From assembly GCA_021325495.1 (NCBI GenBank), contig JAJPGZ010000003.1:186001-250000 (forward strand): a DNA stretch of 64,000 nucleotides, read 5' to 3'. The translations under genes and the position numbers were made by a program. Below the pieces are notes generated by a model. The model was not told the origin of the DNA and ran no database searches. It saw nothing but the letters and a program-made list of their open reading frames with translations. This document shows, piece after piece, positions 44,109 to 53,204 of the stretch (its first letter is position 1; the number at the start of each line of letters is the position of its first letter). This DNA is from Spartobacteria bacterium. GTDB taxonomy: Bacteria; Verrucomicrobiota; Verrucomicrobiia; Chthoniobacterales; UBA10450.

Positions 44109-45671
44109 TTACTCTTCGATCGGCTCCAAATCCGAAATCGCGGGACCGTTGATGACGTGACCGGTGCAATCGAAGCGGGAGCCGTGGCAGGGACAGTCCC
44201 AGTTTTTTTCGTTGCCGTTCCATTGCACGATGCATTTCAGGTGCGGACAAATCGCGGAACGGCGATGGACCGCGCCCTCTTCATCGCGATAGACGGCAAC
44301 TTTCGTTAGGCCTTCGCGAATGAGCGCCCCGCTTCCGCGCGGAATTTTATCTTCGGAATCCACATCACTCGGCGTGACGTAATCGCCGAAACGTTCGGCC
44401 ACGTTGATGTTTTCCTTCGCGAATTCGGCGATGGCACGGAGCGATTTGCGCGATGGATCATAAAGTTTCGCCCACGGATTTTCGCGACCGTTGATAAGAT
44501 CGACAATCAACATTCCAGCGATGGTGCCGTGGGTCATGCCGTTGCCGGAATCGCCCGTCGCAATGTAAACGTTGTCCTTGTCCATGGGATTTCGACCGAT
44601 GAAGGCGAGGCCGTCGGTCGGTTCCATCACCTGCCCCGACCAGCGGTAACGGATTTCGCCGACGTCGAATCGTTTCCGCGTCCACTCCTCGAGCCAGTTG
44701 TAGCGGTCGGCGAAATCATCGGCCTGTCCCGTTTTGTGATCGCTCCCGCCGACGATGAGAAGATCGACATCTTCACCGCCGGGCGCGGTGCGGACGTAAT
44801 GATACGGAATCACGCCGGATTGTTTTTCCTTCTCCGCGGTCTCGGCCGTGTCCCAGAAAAGAATTTGCGGAATCGTCCCGCGCTTGCATTCGAAGACGGC
44901 GACGTAAGTGGTGTAAGGCGCCTGTTTCGTGTGAATGGCGTAACGATCGTTCACCGGCGTGTTCGTCGCGACGACGATCGATGTCGATCTTACAACATGT
45001 CGATCTTGCGTAGTCACCTTCGCGTTGTCGCCGCCTTCAAATTCGACCGCGCGGTTGCCGGTAAAAATTTTTCCGCCATGCGCCAGAATCGCGCGCTGTA
45101 ATCCGCGCAGATATTTTAACGGATGAAATTGTCCCTGATTGGGAAACAGGATGGCGGGCCCGCTGTCGAATGAATCGAGCGGCACTTTCGGCACGTGCTT
45201 CACTTGCAAACCGGCGCGCAAACACGCCTCGAGCTCGCGGTCGAGTTCTTCCATCGAGCCACCGGGCGGCGCGAAAAGAAATCCGTCCACGCGTGCGAAG
45301 TCGCAGTCGATTTTTTCAAGATCGACAATTTCATTGATCTTATCGATGGCTGCAGTGTGACTTTCGGCCGCGAGACGCGCGCCTTCGCTGCCGTGGTAGC
45401 GTTCGAGATCGAAGTAACGGTCGTCGAGCGCGTTCACGAGATGTGCGGTGGTGCGTCCGGTCATGCCGGAACCGACGGGACGTTCATCGAGCACGACAAC
45501 CGATCTGCCTTCGCGCGCGAGCAGGTAGGCGACGGTCATTCCCGCGATGCCCGCGCCGACGACGCATACGTCAGCCTCGGTAGCGGCGGTGAGCGGTTGC
45601 AAAGGATCAAAGGTCGCCGTCGCCTCCCAGAGAGAAACATTTGCGCCCTGGCGCTGAAGTTCGTCATTCAT
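44109..45671 (-). CDS. FAD-dependent oxidoreductase with C-terminal Rieske domain
   Basis: The start at 45671 (MNDELQRQGANVSLWEAT) yields 520 residues. A DAO-type FAD domain begins with ADVCVVGAGIAGMTVAYLLA (about 30-50) and contains the TGRTTAHLV segment. The last ~50 residues are a Rieske [2Fe-2S] domain, CPHLKCIVQWN...WDCPCHGSRFD. Such fusions are found in Gram-positive and soil bacteria; electron donor and substrate are unknown. A longer frame to 45815 has no support. Confidence 0.88.
   Translation of the reverse strand: MNDELQRQGANVSLWEATATFDPLQPLTAATEADVCVVGAGIAGMTVAYLLAREGRSVVVLDERPVGSGMTGRTTAHLVNALDDRYFDLERYHGSEGARLAAESHTAAIDKINEIVDLEKIDCDFARVDGFLFAPPGGSMEELDRELEACLRAGLQVKHVPKVPLDSFDSGPAILFPNQGQFHPLKYLRGLQRAILAHGGKIFTGNRAVEFEGGDNAKVTTQDRHVVRSTSIVVATNTPVNDRYAIHTKQAPYTTYVAVFECKRGTIPQILFWDTAETAEKEKQSGVIPYHYVRTAPGGEDVDLLIVGGSDHKTGQADDFADRYNWLEEWTRKRFDVGEIRYRWSGQVMEPTDGLAFIGRNPMDKDNVYIATGDSGNGMTHGTIAGMLIVDLINGRENPWAKLYDPSRKSLRAIAEFAKENINVAERFGDYVTPSDVDSEDKIPRGSGALIREGLTKVAVYRDEEGAVHRRSAICPHLKCIVQWNGNEKNWDCPCHGSRFDCTGHVINGPAISDLEPIEE
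44982..45007. repeat. Tandem 10-mer pair, 16-bp spacing
   Basis: TGTCGATCTT at 44982 and 44998, inside the FAD domain; translated as QDRH and RST in the gene's frame. Confidence 0.95.
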
Positions 45672-45830
45672 CAAAAAACATTCGCGCGGAGAAGGCGGGG
45701 CGCGTCCCAAAAATTTAATTTGTCCGAATAGAGGCGGAGGCGGTCGCGTCCAATAGAGAACAACAGGATCTGCCGCAGCAAGCGTTGCGGCGCCCTCAAG
45801 TTGGAACCACAACAACAGAAAGGCTAAATC

Positions 45831-46193
45831 ATGATTAAGGCATTATTCGGAATTGTTAGCGTAATGGCGTTATCGGTGTGGATCGCGACTGCGCAAACCA
45901 GCACGACCTCGACCCAGACCACAACCGCCGGCGGCACGACTGAGTCGACCACGACCACGACGGAATCGTCCGGCACGATCACGGAATTCACTCCGGGTTC
46001 GGCGCTGGTGTTGAGCACAGGCTCGGGTGAACCGGTGCATTACAAGTTCAGCAAAAGCGTCACCTACGTCACGCCGTCAGGCAAAGTGATCGAAGCCTCG
46101 AAGGTGAGAAAGAATTCGAAGGTGCGCGTCCACTATGTCAAGGAAGGCAACGACATGTTGGTGGACCGCGTAATTGTCGAAGACAACGATTAA
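45831..46193 (+). CDS. Small secreted Thr-rich protein (paralogue of 31149 gene)
   Basis: The 120 residues have a signal peptide (VMALSVWIATAQ), a Thr/Ser/Glu-rich stretch (about 20-45) and a beta domain ending VDRVIVEDND that aligns with the 31149-31499 protein. AAAGG precedes the ATG by 9 nt. A strong terminator follows, so it is a single-gene unit. Function unknown. Confidence 0.75.
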   Translation: MIKALFGIVSVMALSVWIATAQTSTTSTQTTTAGGTTESTTTTTESSGTITEFTPGSALVLSTGSGEPVHYKFSKSVTYVTPSGKVIEASKVRKNSKVRVHYVKEGNDMLVDRVIVEDND

Positions 46194-46467
46194 ACGATCG
46201 TAAGATCGACAATCAATTTTCGGCGCGTCAGTTCTTTGCTGACGCGCCGATTTTTTTTCATTGGGTCAAAAGAACGTCGGGCCGTCATCCAAAGCGGATT
46301 CTTCTTTCGAAACAAAGCATCCATGAACACGCGCCCGAAAATCCTGATCCGCCTTCGTCACGATCCAGCCAAATGTTTCGAAGGCGCAGCGAGATCGCCG
46401 CGGCTGTATTAAATAGCTAACGAAAACAGAATTGACGCCGCCCCCAGGACGGCAGGAGAATTGAGGG
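46194..46467. other. Longest gene-free stretch
   Basis: The first 65 bp hold a 10-mer and the terminator at 46221-46258. The remaining ~200 bp, up to the gene at 46468, show no recognisable gene, repeat or RNA; a minus-strand stretch (46266-46390) reads FETFGWIVTKADQDFRARVH without a start codon and might be a gene remnant. Confidence 0.5.
46221..46258 (+). terminator. Rho-independent terminator
   Basis: CGGCGCGTCAG and CTGACGCGCCG form an 11-bp stem with a 7-nt loop, followed by eight T. A 10-mer copy at 46202 lies between the gene's stop and the stem. It ends the 45831 transcript. Confidence 0.92.
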
Positions 46468-46908
46468 ATGAAACCCTTCCAGTTCACCACCTCAAGAATT
46501 CTCCTGCTCGTTGGTCTCTGCCTCTTTAGCGCAAGATCGACAAGTAACGCCGGGGCCGGCTCGGCCGAGTACCGCGACACATCGCTCGGGCAAAACAACG
46601 CCACCCTGGTGGTGCGCCGCATCGCTGATTTCGGCACCGACATTTCGCTCAACGTTTACATCGATGGAGTGCAAGTGACGATGTTGCCGCTGAACACGGC
46701 GTATCAGGCGCTCGTCCATCCCGGCGACCACGTGTTGTCCGTATCAACTTCGCCATGCGCATACGGCAAAACACATTACACACATCGACGCGTACACATG
46801 AACCGGGGCGAACGCTACGCATTTACCGCGATGTGGCTCGATGGCGACTGGGCCACATTACAAACGCCCAGCGAAGTGGCCCTCTACCGCGGGCGTCTAA
46901 CTTTCTGA
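46468..46908 (+). CDS. Secreted protein of unknown function
   Basis: The 146 residues have a signal peptide (ILLLVGLCLFSARSTSNAG), in which ARST is encoded by a 10-mer copy (46533). The mature part is beta-rich: ATLVVRRIADFGTDISLNVYIDG, HPGDHVLSVSTSP and NRGERYAFTAMW resemble the PEGA-like carbohydrate/surface domain group. The ATG at 46468 lies just after AGAATTGAGGG, a plausible ribosome-binding site. Confidence 0.65.
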   Translation: MKPFQFTTSRILLLVGLCLFSARSTSNAGAGSAEYRDTSLGQNNATLVVRRIADFGTDISLNVYIDGVQVTMLPLNTAYQALVHPGDHVLSVSTSPCAYGKTHYTHRRVHMNRGERYAFTAMWLDGDWATLQTPSEVALYRGRLTF

Positions 46909-46943
46909 ACAAACTGCCCGGGCCATCGTCAGAATTTGGGAGA

Positions 46944-47318
46944 ATGCACTTCGTCCTGGCACTCGTTCTACTCTGCTCGACCGTGGCCGCACAAACCCCT
47001 TCCCCGACTGCGGGCGCGAGCGGAATCGAAGGCGTCATTAGTATTAGTCCGGCCCATGGCGGACCCGAGCGCGTCGGCATTCCTAATTCGCGACCGCTCG
47101 CCGATACCGAATTTGTGGTCTCGAATGAAAGCGGCACGGCCGCGAGTTTCAAGACTGACGAGCAAGGACGGTTTCGCGTTTCGTTAGGCGCGGGTCATTA
47201 CACCATTAGCCGCAAAGGCGCGGCCAAAGGCATTGGACGTTGCGGGCCGTTTGAGGTTGATGTTGCCGCCGCGCAATTCTCGAAAGTCGAATGGATGTGC
47301 GACAGCGGCATGCGCTAA
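46944..47318 (+). CDS. Secreted carboxypeptidase-regulatory-like protein
   Basis: The 124 residues start with a signal peptide (MHFVLALVLLCSTVAAQ). The body GIEGVISISPAHGG, ADTEFVVSNESG and FKTDEQGRFRVSLGAGHYTI is the pattern of a carboxypeptidase regulatory/SdrD-B-like Ig domain. A pair of cysteines near the end may form a disulfide. Start at 46944 preceded by GGGAG. Confidence 0.65.
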   Translation: MHFVLALVLLCSTVAAQTPSPTAGASGIEGVISISPAHGGPERVGIPNSRPLADTEFVVSNESGTAASFKTDEQGRFRVSLGAGHYTISRKGAAKGIGRCGPFEVDVAAAQFSKVEWMCDSGMR

Positions 47319-47322
47319 ACGC

Positions 47323-47348
47323 AAGATCGACAACTGCCAAGATCGACA
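47323..47348. repeat. Tandem 10-mer pair, 16-bp spacing
   Basis: AAGATCGACA at 47323 and 47339 in the gap between the 46944 and 47367 genes. Confidence 0.95.
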
Positions 47349-47366
47349 AATAACGCTGGATTTTAA

Positions 47367-47657
47367 ATGGCCGCCGCTGAAAGATCCGCCGGGATGGAAT
47401 CACTTGTTCAAAAGATCACCAACCGCCTCAAAGATCACAAGTCCTGCACCATTTTCGAAAACGACCTGCAAGCAATTTGGCCGATCGTCAGTGCTGCGCG
47501 CGAATTGCGCGACCAGCGTAACATTCTCATCAAAGCATTCGCAGCAGCGCACGGCTGGAGCGCAACCATTCGCGATCCCGGAATTCGCGTCGTCTTCCGC
47601 AAACTTCAGCCGGGCGAAGAAAAGCAAAATTCGCGCAAGCTGGCGAAGGCCGGTTAG
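47367..47657 (+). CDS. Small cytoplasmic protein of unknown function
   Basis: The 96 residues are charged and mostly helical (VQKITNRLKDHKSCTIFEND, AARELRDQRNILIKAFAAAHG) and end with a basic tail. No signal peptide or metal site. It converges on lysS with a 4-bp overlap at the stops. Family not recognised. Confidence 0.5.
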   Translation: MAAAERSAGMESLVQKITNRLKDHKSCTIFENDLQAIWPIVSAARELRDQRNILIKAFAAAHGWSATIRDPGIRVVFRKLQPGEEKQNSRKLAKAG

Positions 47658-49111
47658 GACAGTTTCGGCTTCAACAGCGGAAACAAAATCACGTCGCGGA
47701 TAGATTCCGCCCCGGTCAGCATCATCGTTAGGCGATCGATCCCGAGCCCGAGACCGCCGGCATTCGGCATGCCGTGCTCGAGTGCGCGCAGAAAATCTTC
47801 GTCGATCTTTTGCGTTTCTTCGCCGGCTTGCTCGAGCAAACGCTGGCGCTGCACGTCAGGATCGTTCAGCTCGGTGTAACCGGGCGACATCTCGACGCCG
47901 TTGATGATGAGCTCGTAAACGTCGACTAACGAGTTGTCGATCTTGTTCTGTTTCGCCAACGGCACCAACTCCTTTGGGCAATGCGTCACGAAAAGCGGAT
48001 CGAACGTTTTTTCTTCCACGAGCTTTTCAAACACATGTTGCGTCACTTCGTAGTCCGCGTGCTGCGGCAGAATTTCCAAGCCTAACGATTTCGCTTTCGC
48101 GCGGCGTTGCTCGGCCGTGAGGTCGAACCAATCCGCGCCCGCCGCTTCCTTCACAAGATCGACATAGCGCGCCCGTCGCCACGGCCGCTGAAGATTAATC
48201 GTGCGGGTGACGTTTCCGTCCGCGTCCTTGTGCTGAATCGTTAGGCCGCCCGAAACTTTCTCCGCGAGATGACAAATGAGCCCCTCGATCAAATCCGCCA
48301 TCTTCTCGAAGTCGGAATACGCCTGATAAATTTCGAGCATGGTGAATTCCGGATTGTGCTTTCGCGAAATTCCTTCGTTTCGAAAATTACGATTGAGTTC
48401 GAACACCTTGTTAAATCCACCGACCAGTAATCGCTTGAGGTAAAGCTCCGGCGCGATGCGCATAAAGAGATCGATGCCGAGCGCCTTGTGATGCGTCTTG
48501 AATGGCTCGGCCGCCGCGCCGCCCGCGACGTTTTGCAACATCGGCGTTTCGACTTCGGCAAAGCCACGGTCTTCCAGGAATCGGCGGGTCTCGCGCAGGA
48601 TGGTGATGCGCTTCGCGAACACCTCCCGGGAATTTTCGTTTGAGATAAGATCGAGATAACGCTCGCGGTATCGCGCTTCGACATCTTGCAGCCCGTGCCA
48701 TTTCTCCGGCAACGGCCGCAATGATTTCGAAAGCACTTCGAAGGTTTTTACTTTCAGCGTCGGCTCGCCCGTCTTCGTCAAAAAACATTCGCCTTCGACG
48801 CCAATGAAATCGCCGAGGTCTAACAAATTGAAGATGTCGATCTTGTCCGCGCCAATTTCTTTCGCGTGAAGATAAATCTGAATCCGTCCGGTCGCGTCGC
48901 GCAGATCGGCGAAATGACTTTTGCCCATGTCCCGATGCGCCGTGATGCGACCGGCCGCGCACAACGTTTCGCCCTCCTTGAACCTCTCGCGCACCTCCGC
49001 GATCGAGCCGGACGTTTCAAAAGAGATTGGTGGGAAAGGGTCGATCCCTTTTGCGCGCAAGGCCGCAAGCTTTTCCCGCCGCTGGGCGATGAGCTGATTT
49101 TCCTCCTCCAT
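47654..49111 (-). CDS. lysS: Lysyl-tRNA synthetase, class II
   Basis: The 485 residues have an OB-fold anticodon-binding domain (about 50-150, GRITAHRDMGKSHFADLRD) and the class II core: motif 2 FRNEGISRKHNPEFTMLE and motif 3 GLGIDRLTMMLTG near the end. Characteristic LysS segments include RYLDLISN and MRIAPELYLKRLLVGGFNKVFE. Three 10-mer copies are encoded as KID, VDL and KID. Confidence 0.96.
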   Translation of the reverse strand: MEEENQLIAQRREKLAALRAKGIDPFPPISFETSGSIAEVRERFKEGETLCAAGRITAHRDMGKSHFADLRDATGRIQIYLHAKEIGADKIDIFNLLDLGDFIGVEGECFLTKTGEPTLKVKTFEVLSKSLRPLPEKWHGLQDVEARYRERYLDLISNENSREVFAKRITILRETRRFLEDRGFAEVETPMLQNVAGGAAAEPFKTHHKALGIDLFMRIAPELYLKRLLVGGFNKVFELNRNFRNEGISRKHNPEFTMLEIYQAYSDFEKMADLIEGLICHLAEKVSGGLTIQHKDADGNVTRTINLQRPWRRARYVDLVKEAAGADWFDLTAEQRRAKAKSLGLEILPQHADYEVTQHVFEKLVEEKTFDPLFVTHCPKELVPLAKQNKIDNSLVDVYELIINGVEMSPGYTELNDPDVQRQRLLEQAGEETQKIDEDFLRALEHGMPNAGGLGLGIDRLTMMLTGAESIRDVILFPLLKPKLS

Positions 49112-49233
49112 GTCGCCGCCGAATCTAGAACGCCTCGCGCAAGATCGACAATGTCATTTCCGCGGGCCTGAACATTCCGTTTGCAAACAAATCCCACGGC
49201 GGGCAATTTCCTCCCCCGCCCCCCGAACCGGAC

Positions 49234-49704
49234 ATGCCGCTCGATTTACCGGAAACAACCTCGAAGATTGATGGCCCGCTCGTAAAACAGTTCTCTGTTT
49301 TTCTCGCGAACAAGGTGGGCGCCATGCTCGACATCGTGAAGATGTTGAACGCGGAGCACACGCACATCGTGGCGCTGAGCGTTTCGGAATCGACCGACTC
49401 GGCCATCGCGCGCATCATCGTGAGCGATCCGGAGCGCGTGGAAGATTTGTTTAAGCAACACAACATCGCGTACGGCGTTTGTGAAGTAGTCGTGGTGGAA
49501 TTGCGCGAAGTGGCGACGCAATTGATCAAATTGCTCGCGTCGCTTTTCATGGCGGAAGTGAATGTGCATTTCACTTATCCGTTGCTGACGCGGCCGCGCG
49601 GGATGGCGGCGCTGGCGATTCATGTGGACGATACCGATTGCGCTTCGTCGGTTTTGCTCGGGGCCGGGTTCAAACTTTTGAGCCAAAGCGAAATTTCGCG
49701 CTAA
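49234..49704 (+). CDS. Tandem ACT-domain protein
   Basis: Two ACT-like regulatory domains, about 20-85 (VKQFSVFLANKVGAMLDIVKML, ARIIVSDPERVEDLF) and 85-150 (VCEVVVVELREVATQL, ALAIHVDDTDCASSVL). Proteins of this sort bind amino acids and regulate enzymes allosterically. There is no catalytic domain. The 122 bp upstream contain a 10-mer (49141) next to the lysS start. Confidence 0.75.
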   Translation: MPLDLPETTSKIDGPLVKQFSVFLANKVGAMLDIVKMLNAEHTHIVALSVSESTDSAIARIIVSDPERVEDLFKQHNIAYGVCEVVVVELREVATQLIKLLASLFMAEVNVHFTYPLLTRPRGMAALAIHVDDTDCASSVLLGAGFKLLSQSEISR

Positions 49705-49719
49705 GATCGACATCTACTC

Positions 49720-50865
49720 ATGAGCGTTCTCGATAAGGCATTCGCAACCGAAACCGCAGCGATGCGGACGATGCCGTTTTCCAACGTGCAAATCGATTGG
49801 AGTTTTCGCATCGGACTCAGCACGGTCATTCTCCTGGCCGCGGCGGAACTTTTCAGCGTTGGTTACTATTACGTCGGGCAGCGTTATCCGCGCGTCGCGA
49901 CTCCGACGACGGCGACCGCGCCAAAGGTGGCATCGGTGGCAACGCCTGCGCCGAAAGCGATGGAAGCGCCGGCGCCATCAACCGCGCCAAGTGTGGCGGC
50001 TGCCGCGCAATCTCCGGCAACATCGACATTGTCGACGGCGGATCGTTTGTTGAAAGAAGCAACGGCGTTGCGCGAGAAAGGCGATACCACGACGGCGATC
50101 TCGCGTTTGCAGCAAGCGGCGCAGAGCGATCCGAAAAACGCGAATGTTCTCGCGGAGATGGCGACGATCTACGAATCAATCGACCAATACGACCGGTCGA
50201 ACGAGACCTGGCGCAAAGTTCAAGAGATCGGTCCGTCCGCCGGTTCGGTTTACGAATTGGCGATGTTGAAATTGAAGAAGGGCGCGGCTGCGACACCGGC
50301 GCCGGAAGCGAGCGTGGCCGAAGCGACAACAACCGCGCCGCGTACGAGCGAGGGCGTTCCGGAAGGATCGACCTTCGGCATCAGCGAAGTGACGACGAGC
50401 GAAACGCCCGACCCGGACGCGGAGACGAACATGATGTTGCGCATCGCGGTAAAGAAAAAAGCGAGCACGGTGGTCGATCACACCAAGGTGAAGATCCAAG
50501 TGTTCTTCTATGACACGGTGAACGACAAAGACATCAAGCTCACGGACGCGGACGTAAATTACGAATGGCTGACTCCGAACCACGATTGGGCCGGGCCGAA
50601 TGCGGAAGTGCTCGCGGTCACCTACGTGCGACCGAAGAACAAAGCGCGATCGCAAGAGGAATCACTCTCCGCCGCCGCGCAGGCGATCGTTCCGGGAAAG
50701 AAAACGCGTCCGGTGAAAGCGCCCACGCCCGACGATTCCGGCCACCGAAAATATCTCGGCTACATTGTGCGCGTCTATTATAGTGACAAACTACAAGCTG
50801 TTCGCGCCGACCCGACGAAGTTACTCAACCTCTTCCCGCCGCCTAACACCGCCTCTTCGCCCTGA
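49720..50865 (+). CDS. Membrane-anchored TPR protein
   Basis: The 381 residues have a cytoplasmic N-terminus, one membrane helix (about 31-50, STVILLAAAELFSVGYYYV), an Ala/Pro/Thr-rich linker (56-105) and TPR repeats (about 110-185, LLKEATALREKGDTTTAIS). The C-terminal half is a beta-rich domain (VKIQVFFYDTVNDKDIKL). A 10-mer copy at 49703 lies 8 bp before the ATG. It is the first of a run of overlapping genes up to the nnr gene. Confidence 0.7.
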   Translation: MSVLDKAFATETAAMRTMPFSNVQIDWSFRIGLSTVILLAAAELFSVGYYYVGQRYPRVATPTTATAPKVASVATPAPKAMEAPAPSTAPSVAAAAQSPATSTLSTADRLLKEATALREKGDTTTAISRLQQAAQSDPKNANVLAEMATIYESIDQYDRSNETWRKVQEIGPSAGSVYELAMLKLKKGAAATPAPEASVAEATTTAPRTSEGVPEGSTFGISEVTTSETPDPDAETNMMLRIAVKKKASTVVDHTKVKIQVFFYDTVNDKDIKLTDADVNYEWLTPNHDWAGPNAEVLAVTYVRPKNKARSQEESLSAAAQAIVPGKKTRPVKAPTPDDSGHRKYLGYIVRVYYSDKLQAVRADPTKLLNLFPPPNTASSP

Positions 50866-51542
50866 TGCAATTGCTCGTCGTGCACCGTGATGCTGAGTTG
50901 GGCGAGCAACTGGTGCAAATGGTGAAGGATTACACTGCGCATGAGTGTGACTTCGCCGGCAGCGCGGCTGCGGCCATGGATTGGGGGAAACGCCATTCGG
51001 GTTGTCGATTGCTGATCACGCAACTGCAGGCCGAGGATCTCGATGGTCTCGCGCTCGGCGCGGCCTTGAGCGAAACATTTCCCGCGCTGCAAACATTGTT
51101 TCTGCCGCCGTATCAAACATCCGAGCAAAAACTGGTCGTGAGCCTAACGAAAGTGTTTCCGGAGCCGATCGACGGCGAGGCGTTGCTCGAAGCGATCGGC
51201 CGGGCCGAGCAGGAGGAAGTGGGCGCGCCCGATTTGTTTCACGTTGTCGATCTTTTGCAGATGTGTTGTCTCAGTCAGCGCAGCGGCGCGATTCAAATGG
51301 TAAAGGAAAACAAGAGCGGCATCGTTTATCTGCGCGGCGGCCGGCTCGTGCACGCAGAGACAACCGCCGCGCGCGGGCGCGACGCGATGCGCGAGATCGT
51401 CGCCTGGGAGCTGGTGGAATTCGCTTATGACAAAACCGTGCGACCGCCGGTGGAGACGATCACCGCATCATGGGACGAACTTTTGATCGACATCGTCGGG
51501 GCGGATGATGACACCAGCGCGGTGCGTTCCAAAGCACGATGA
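50865..51542 (+). CDS. Receiver-like plus DUF4388 (PATAN) protein
   Basis: Residues 1-110 resemble a response-regulator receiver fold (MQLLVVHRDAELGEQLVQMV, CRLLITQLQAEDLDGLAL), but lack the normal aspartate cluster. Residues ~125-215 match DUF4388/PATAN (LLQMCCLSQRSGAIQMVKEN, GIVYLRGGRLVHAET), found in gliding and signalling proteins. It overlaps the upstream stop by one base (TGATG). Confidence 0.75.
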   Translation: MQLLVVHRDAELGEQLVQMVKDYTAHECDFAGSAAAAMDWGKRHSGCRLLITQLQAEDLDGLALGAALSETFPALQTLFLPPYQTSEQKLVVSLTKVFPEPIDGEALLEAIGRAEQEEVGAPDLFHVVDLLQMCCLSQRSGAIQMVKENKSGIVYLRGGRLVHAETTAARGRDAMREIVAWELVEFAYDKTVRPPVETITASWDELLIDIVGADDDTSAVRSKAR

Positions 51543-52411
51543 AACGCACACTCGTTTTTGTTTTTGTTTGCGCGATGGCCGCGCACGCCCGCGCCCAGAT
51601 TCAGATCGAATTGAAGTTAGCCCGGCTGCAATACATCGCTTACGAACCGGTGATGGCCACATTGCAGATCACGAACCTCGCCGGGCGAGATGTCGATCTT
51701 CACGATGCCGGCCAGCAAGCGTGGTTCGGTTTCGAAGTCACCGGCCAGGATGGGCAGACTATTTCGCGACTCAATACGGACGCGACCCAGCCGCCGTTGA
51801 AAATCGAAGCCGGCAAACGCGTCACGCAAAAAATTAATCTTACTCCGCTCTATGACGTGCACGACTTCGGCACCTACCATGTGCGCGCTCATGTTTACTT
51901 CGCCGATTTCGACAAATTTTTTTACTCGCCTGCGCGCGTGTTCGAGGTCAGCGACGCGCGTCCGATTTGGCAGCGCACCGTCGGCATGCCGGACGAATCC
52001 TCCGGGCCGGGCAAAGCGCGCACCTATTCGCTGCTCAGCAATCGATTTCCCGAGCACACTTCGCTTTACATTCGCGTCGCCGATCAGGACCGCGGCATCG
52101 TTTACGCCACCTACTCGTTAGGCCGCATCATTGCTTTCGATGGACCGCACGCCGAGGTCGACCGCAATAACATCCTCCACGTGTTGCATTGCGCCGCGCC
52201 GCGCACTTGGTCTTACTCGAAAATCGGGTTAAACGGAGAATTGATTTCGCATTCGACATTTATGGAAACGAAAACGCGTCCCCGTCTCGCGCGCGATAGC
52301 AACGGCCTCGTCGCCGTGCGCGGTGGAATGCTCGACCAACCCGTCGCAAGATCGACATCTACCAACGCGCCGAAACTTTCGGAGCGCCCGGACGAATCGC
52401 CATCGCAATGA
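51539..52411 (+). CDS. Secreted protein of unknown function
   Basis: A signal peptide (VFVFVCAMAAHARAQ) is followed by beta-rich sequence over 270 residues: an Ig-like region (YEPVMATLQITNLAGRDVDL) and later GTYHVRAHVYFADFD. ATGA overlap with the gene before and another with the amidase after make it part of one operon. The C-terminal tail (VARSTSTNAPKLSERPDESP) is low complexity, with RST from a 10-mer at 52348. Confidence 0.68.
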   Translation: MKRTLVFVFVCAMAAHARAQIQIELKLARLQYIAYEPVMATLQITNLAGRDVDLHDAGQQAWFGFEVTGQDGQTISRLNTDATQPPLKIEAGKRVTQKINLTPLYDVHDFGTYHVRAHVYFADFDKFFYSPARVFEVSDARPIWQRTVGMPDESSGPGKARTYSLLSNRFPEHTSLYIRVADQDRGIVYATYSLGRIIAFDGPHAEVDRNNILHVLHCAAPRTWSYSKIGLNGELISHSTFMETKTRPRLARDSNGLVAVRGGMLDQPVARSTSTNAPKLSERPDESPSQ

Positions 52412-53202
52412 CAAAGCGCATCCTCGTTCTTCTACTCGTGAGCGCGACGCTCGTCGCCCCGGTCACACCGGCCACGACCGCCTCGTCGCCGACGACGGTG
52501 GTGATCGACGCCGGCCACGGCGGGTTCGATCGCGGCGGCATCGCTGGACAGCGCGTGGCGGAGAAGACGATGAATCTCGACGTCGCGCAACGATTGAAAA
52601 GCATCCTGCAGCGCGACGGTTATCGCGTGGTCATGACGCGCGACAGTGATGTTTTCGTTCCGTTAGGCACGCGCGTCGCCATCGCGAATCAAAATCGCAA
52701 CGGCATTTTCGTCTGCGTTCATTTCAATTCCGCCTCGCGGCGTGGCGCCAACGGTATTGAAACGTATTTCTACAGCTCACAAAGCTTAGCGCTCGCTTCC
52801 GCCATCCATTACAACGTGAATGCGGTCGCGCCCACGTCCAATCGCGGCGTGCGCCGGCGCGGATACTTCGTTTTGCGACGCACGAACATTCCGGCCGTGC
52901 TGGTGGAATGCGGATTCCTAACGAATCCAACCGAAGCACAATACGCGCAAAGTTCCTCGTATCGGCAAAAGCTCGCCGACGCCATCGCGGCCGGCATTCG
53001 ATCGCGCAATTCCGTTTCGCGCTCGGCCAGTTCGGGCAGCGCCCCCGTCGCGGGCGCAGTACCATTGCAGCCATTTATCGATCAGACGCGCGTGCGCAGT
53101 AGCGACCGCTCGCATCGCTCGAAAAAGCATTCGAAAAAATCGTCGAGCAAAAAGAAGAGCTCGAAAAAGAAGGCCTCTCCTGCTCCGAGCCCCGAAGGTT
53201 AA
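52408..53202 (+). CDS. N-acetylmuramoyl-L-alanine amidase (Amidase_3) with basic tail
   Basis: A zinc amidase that splits the glycan-peptide bond of peptidoglycan. After a signal peptide come VVIDAGHGGFDRGG (zinc His), EKTMNLDVAQRLKSIL (Glu), FVCVHFNSASRRGANG (His) and VLVECGFLTNPTEA (catalytic Glu). The last ~50 residues are Ser/Lys-rich (SKKHSKKSSSKKKSSKKKAS), probably binding acidic wall or nucleic polymers. Length of catalytic part is normal. Confidence 0.92.
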   Translation: MTKRILVLLLVSATLVAPVTPATTASSPTTVVIDAGHGGFDRGGIAGQRVAEKTMNLDVAQRLKSILQRDGYRVVMTRDSDVFVPLGTRVAIANQNRNGIFVCVHFNSASRRGANGIETYFYSSQSLALASAIHYNVNAVAPTSNRGVRRRGYFVLRRTNIPAVLVECGFLTNPTEAQYAQSSSYRQKLADAIAAGIRSRNSVSRSASSGSAPVAGAVPLQPFIDQTRVRSSDRSHRSKKHSKKSSSKKKSSKKKASPAPSPEG

Positions 53203-53204
53203 GC

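Noticed and set aside
46266-46652. Minus-strand frame of 128 codons
   Set aside because: It overlaps the better-supported secreted protein at 46468 and its conserved-looking part lacks a start; at most a remnant.
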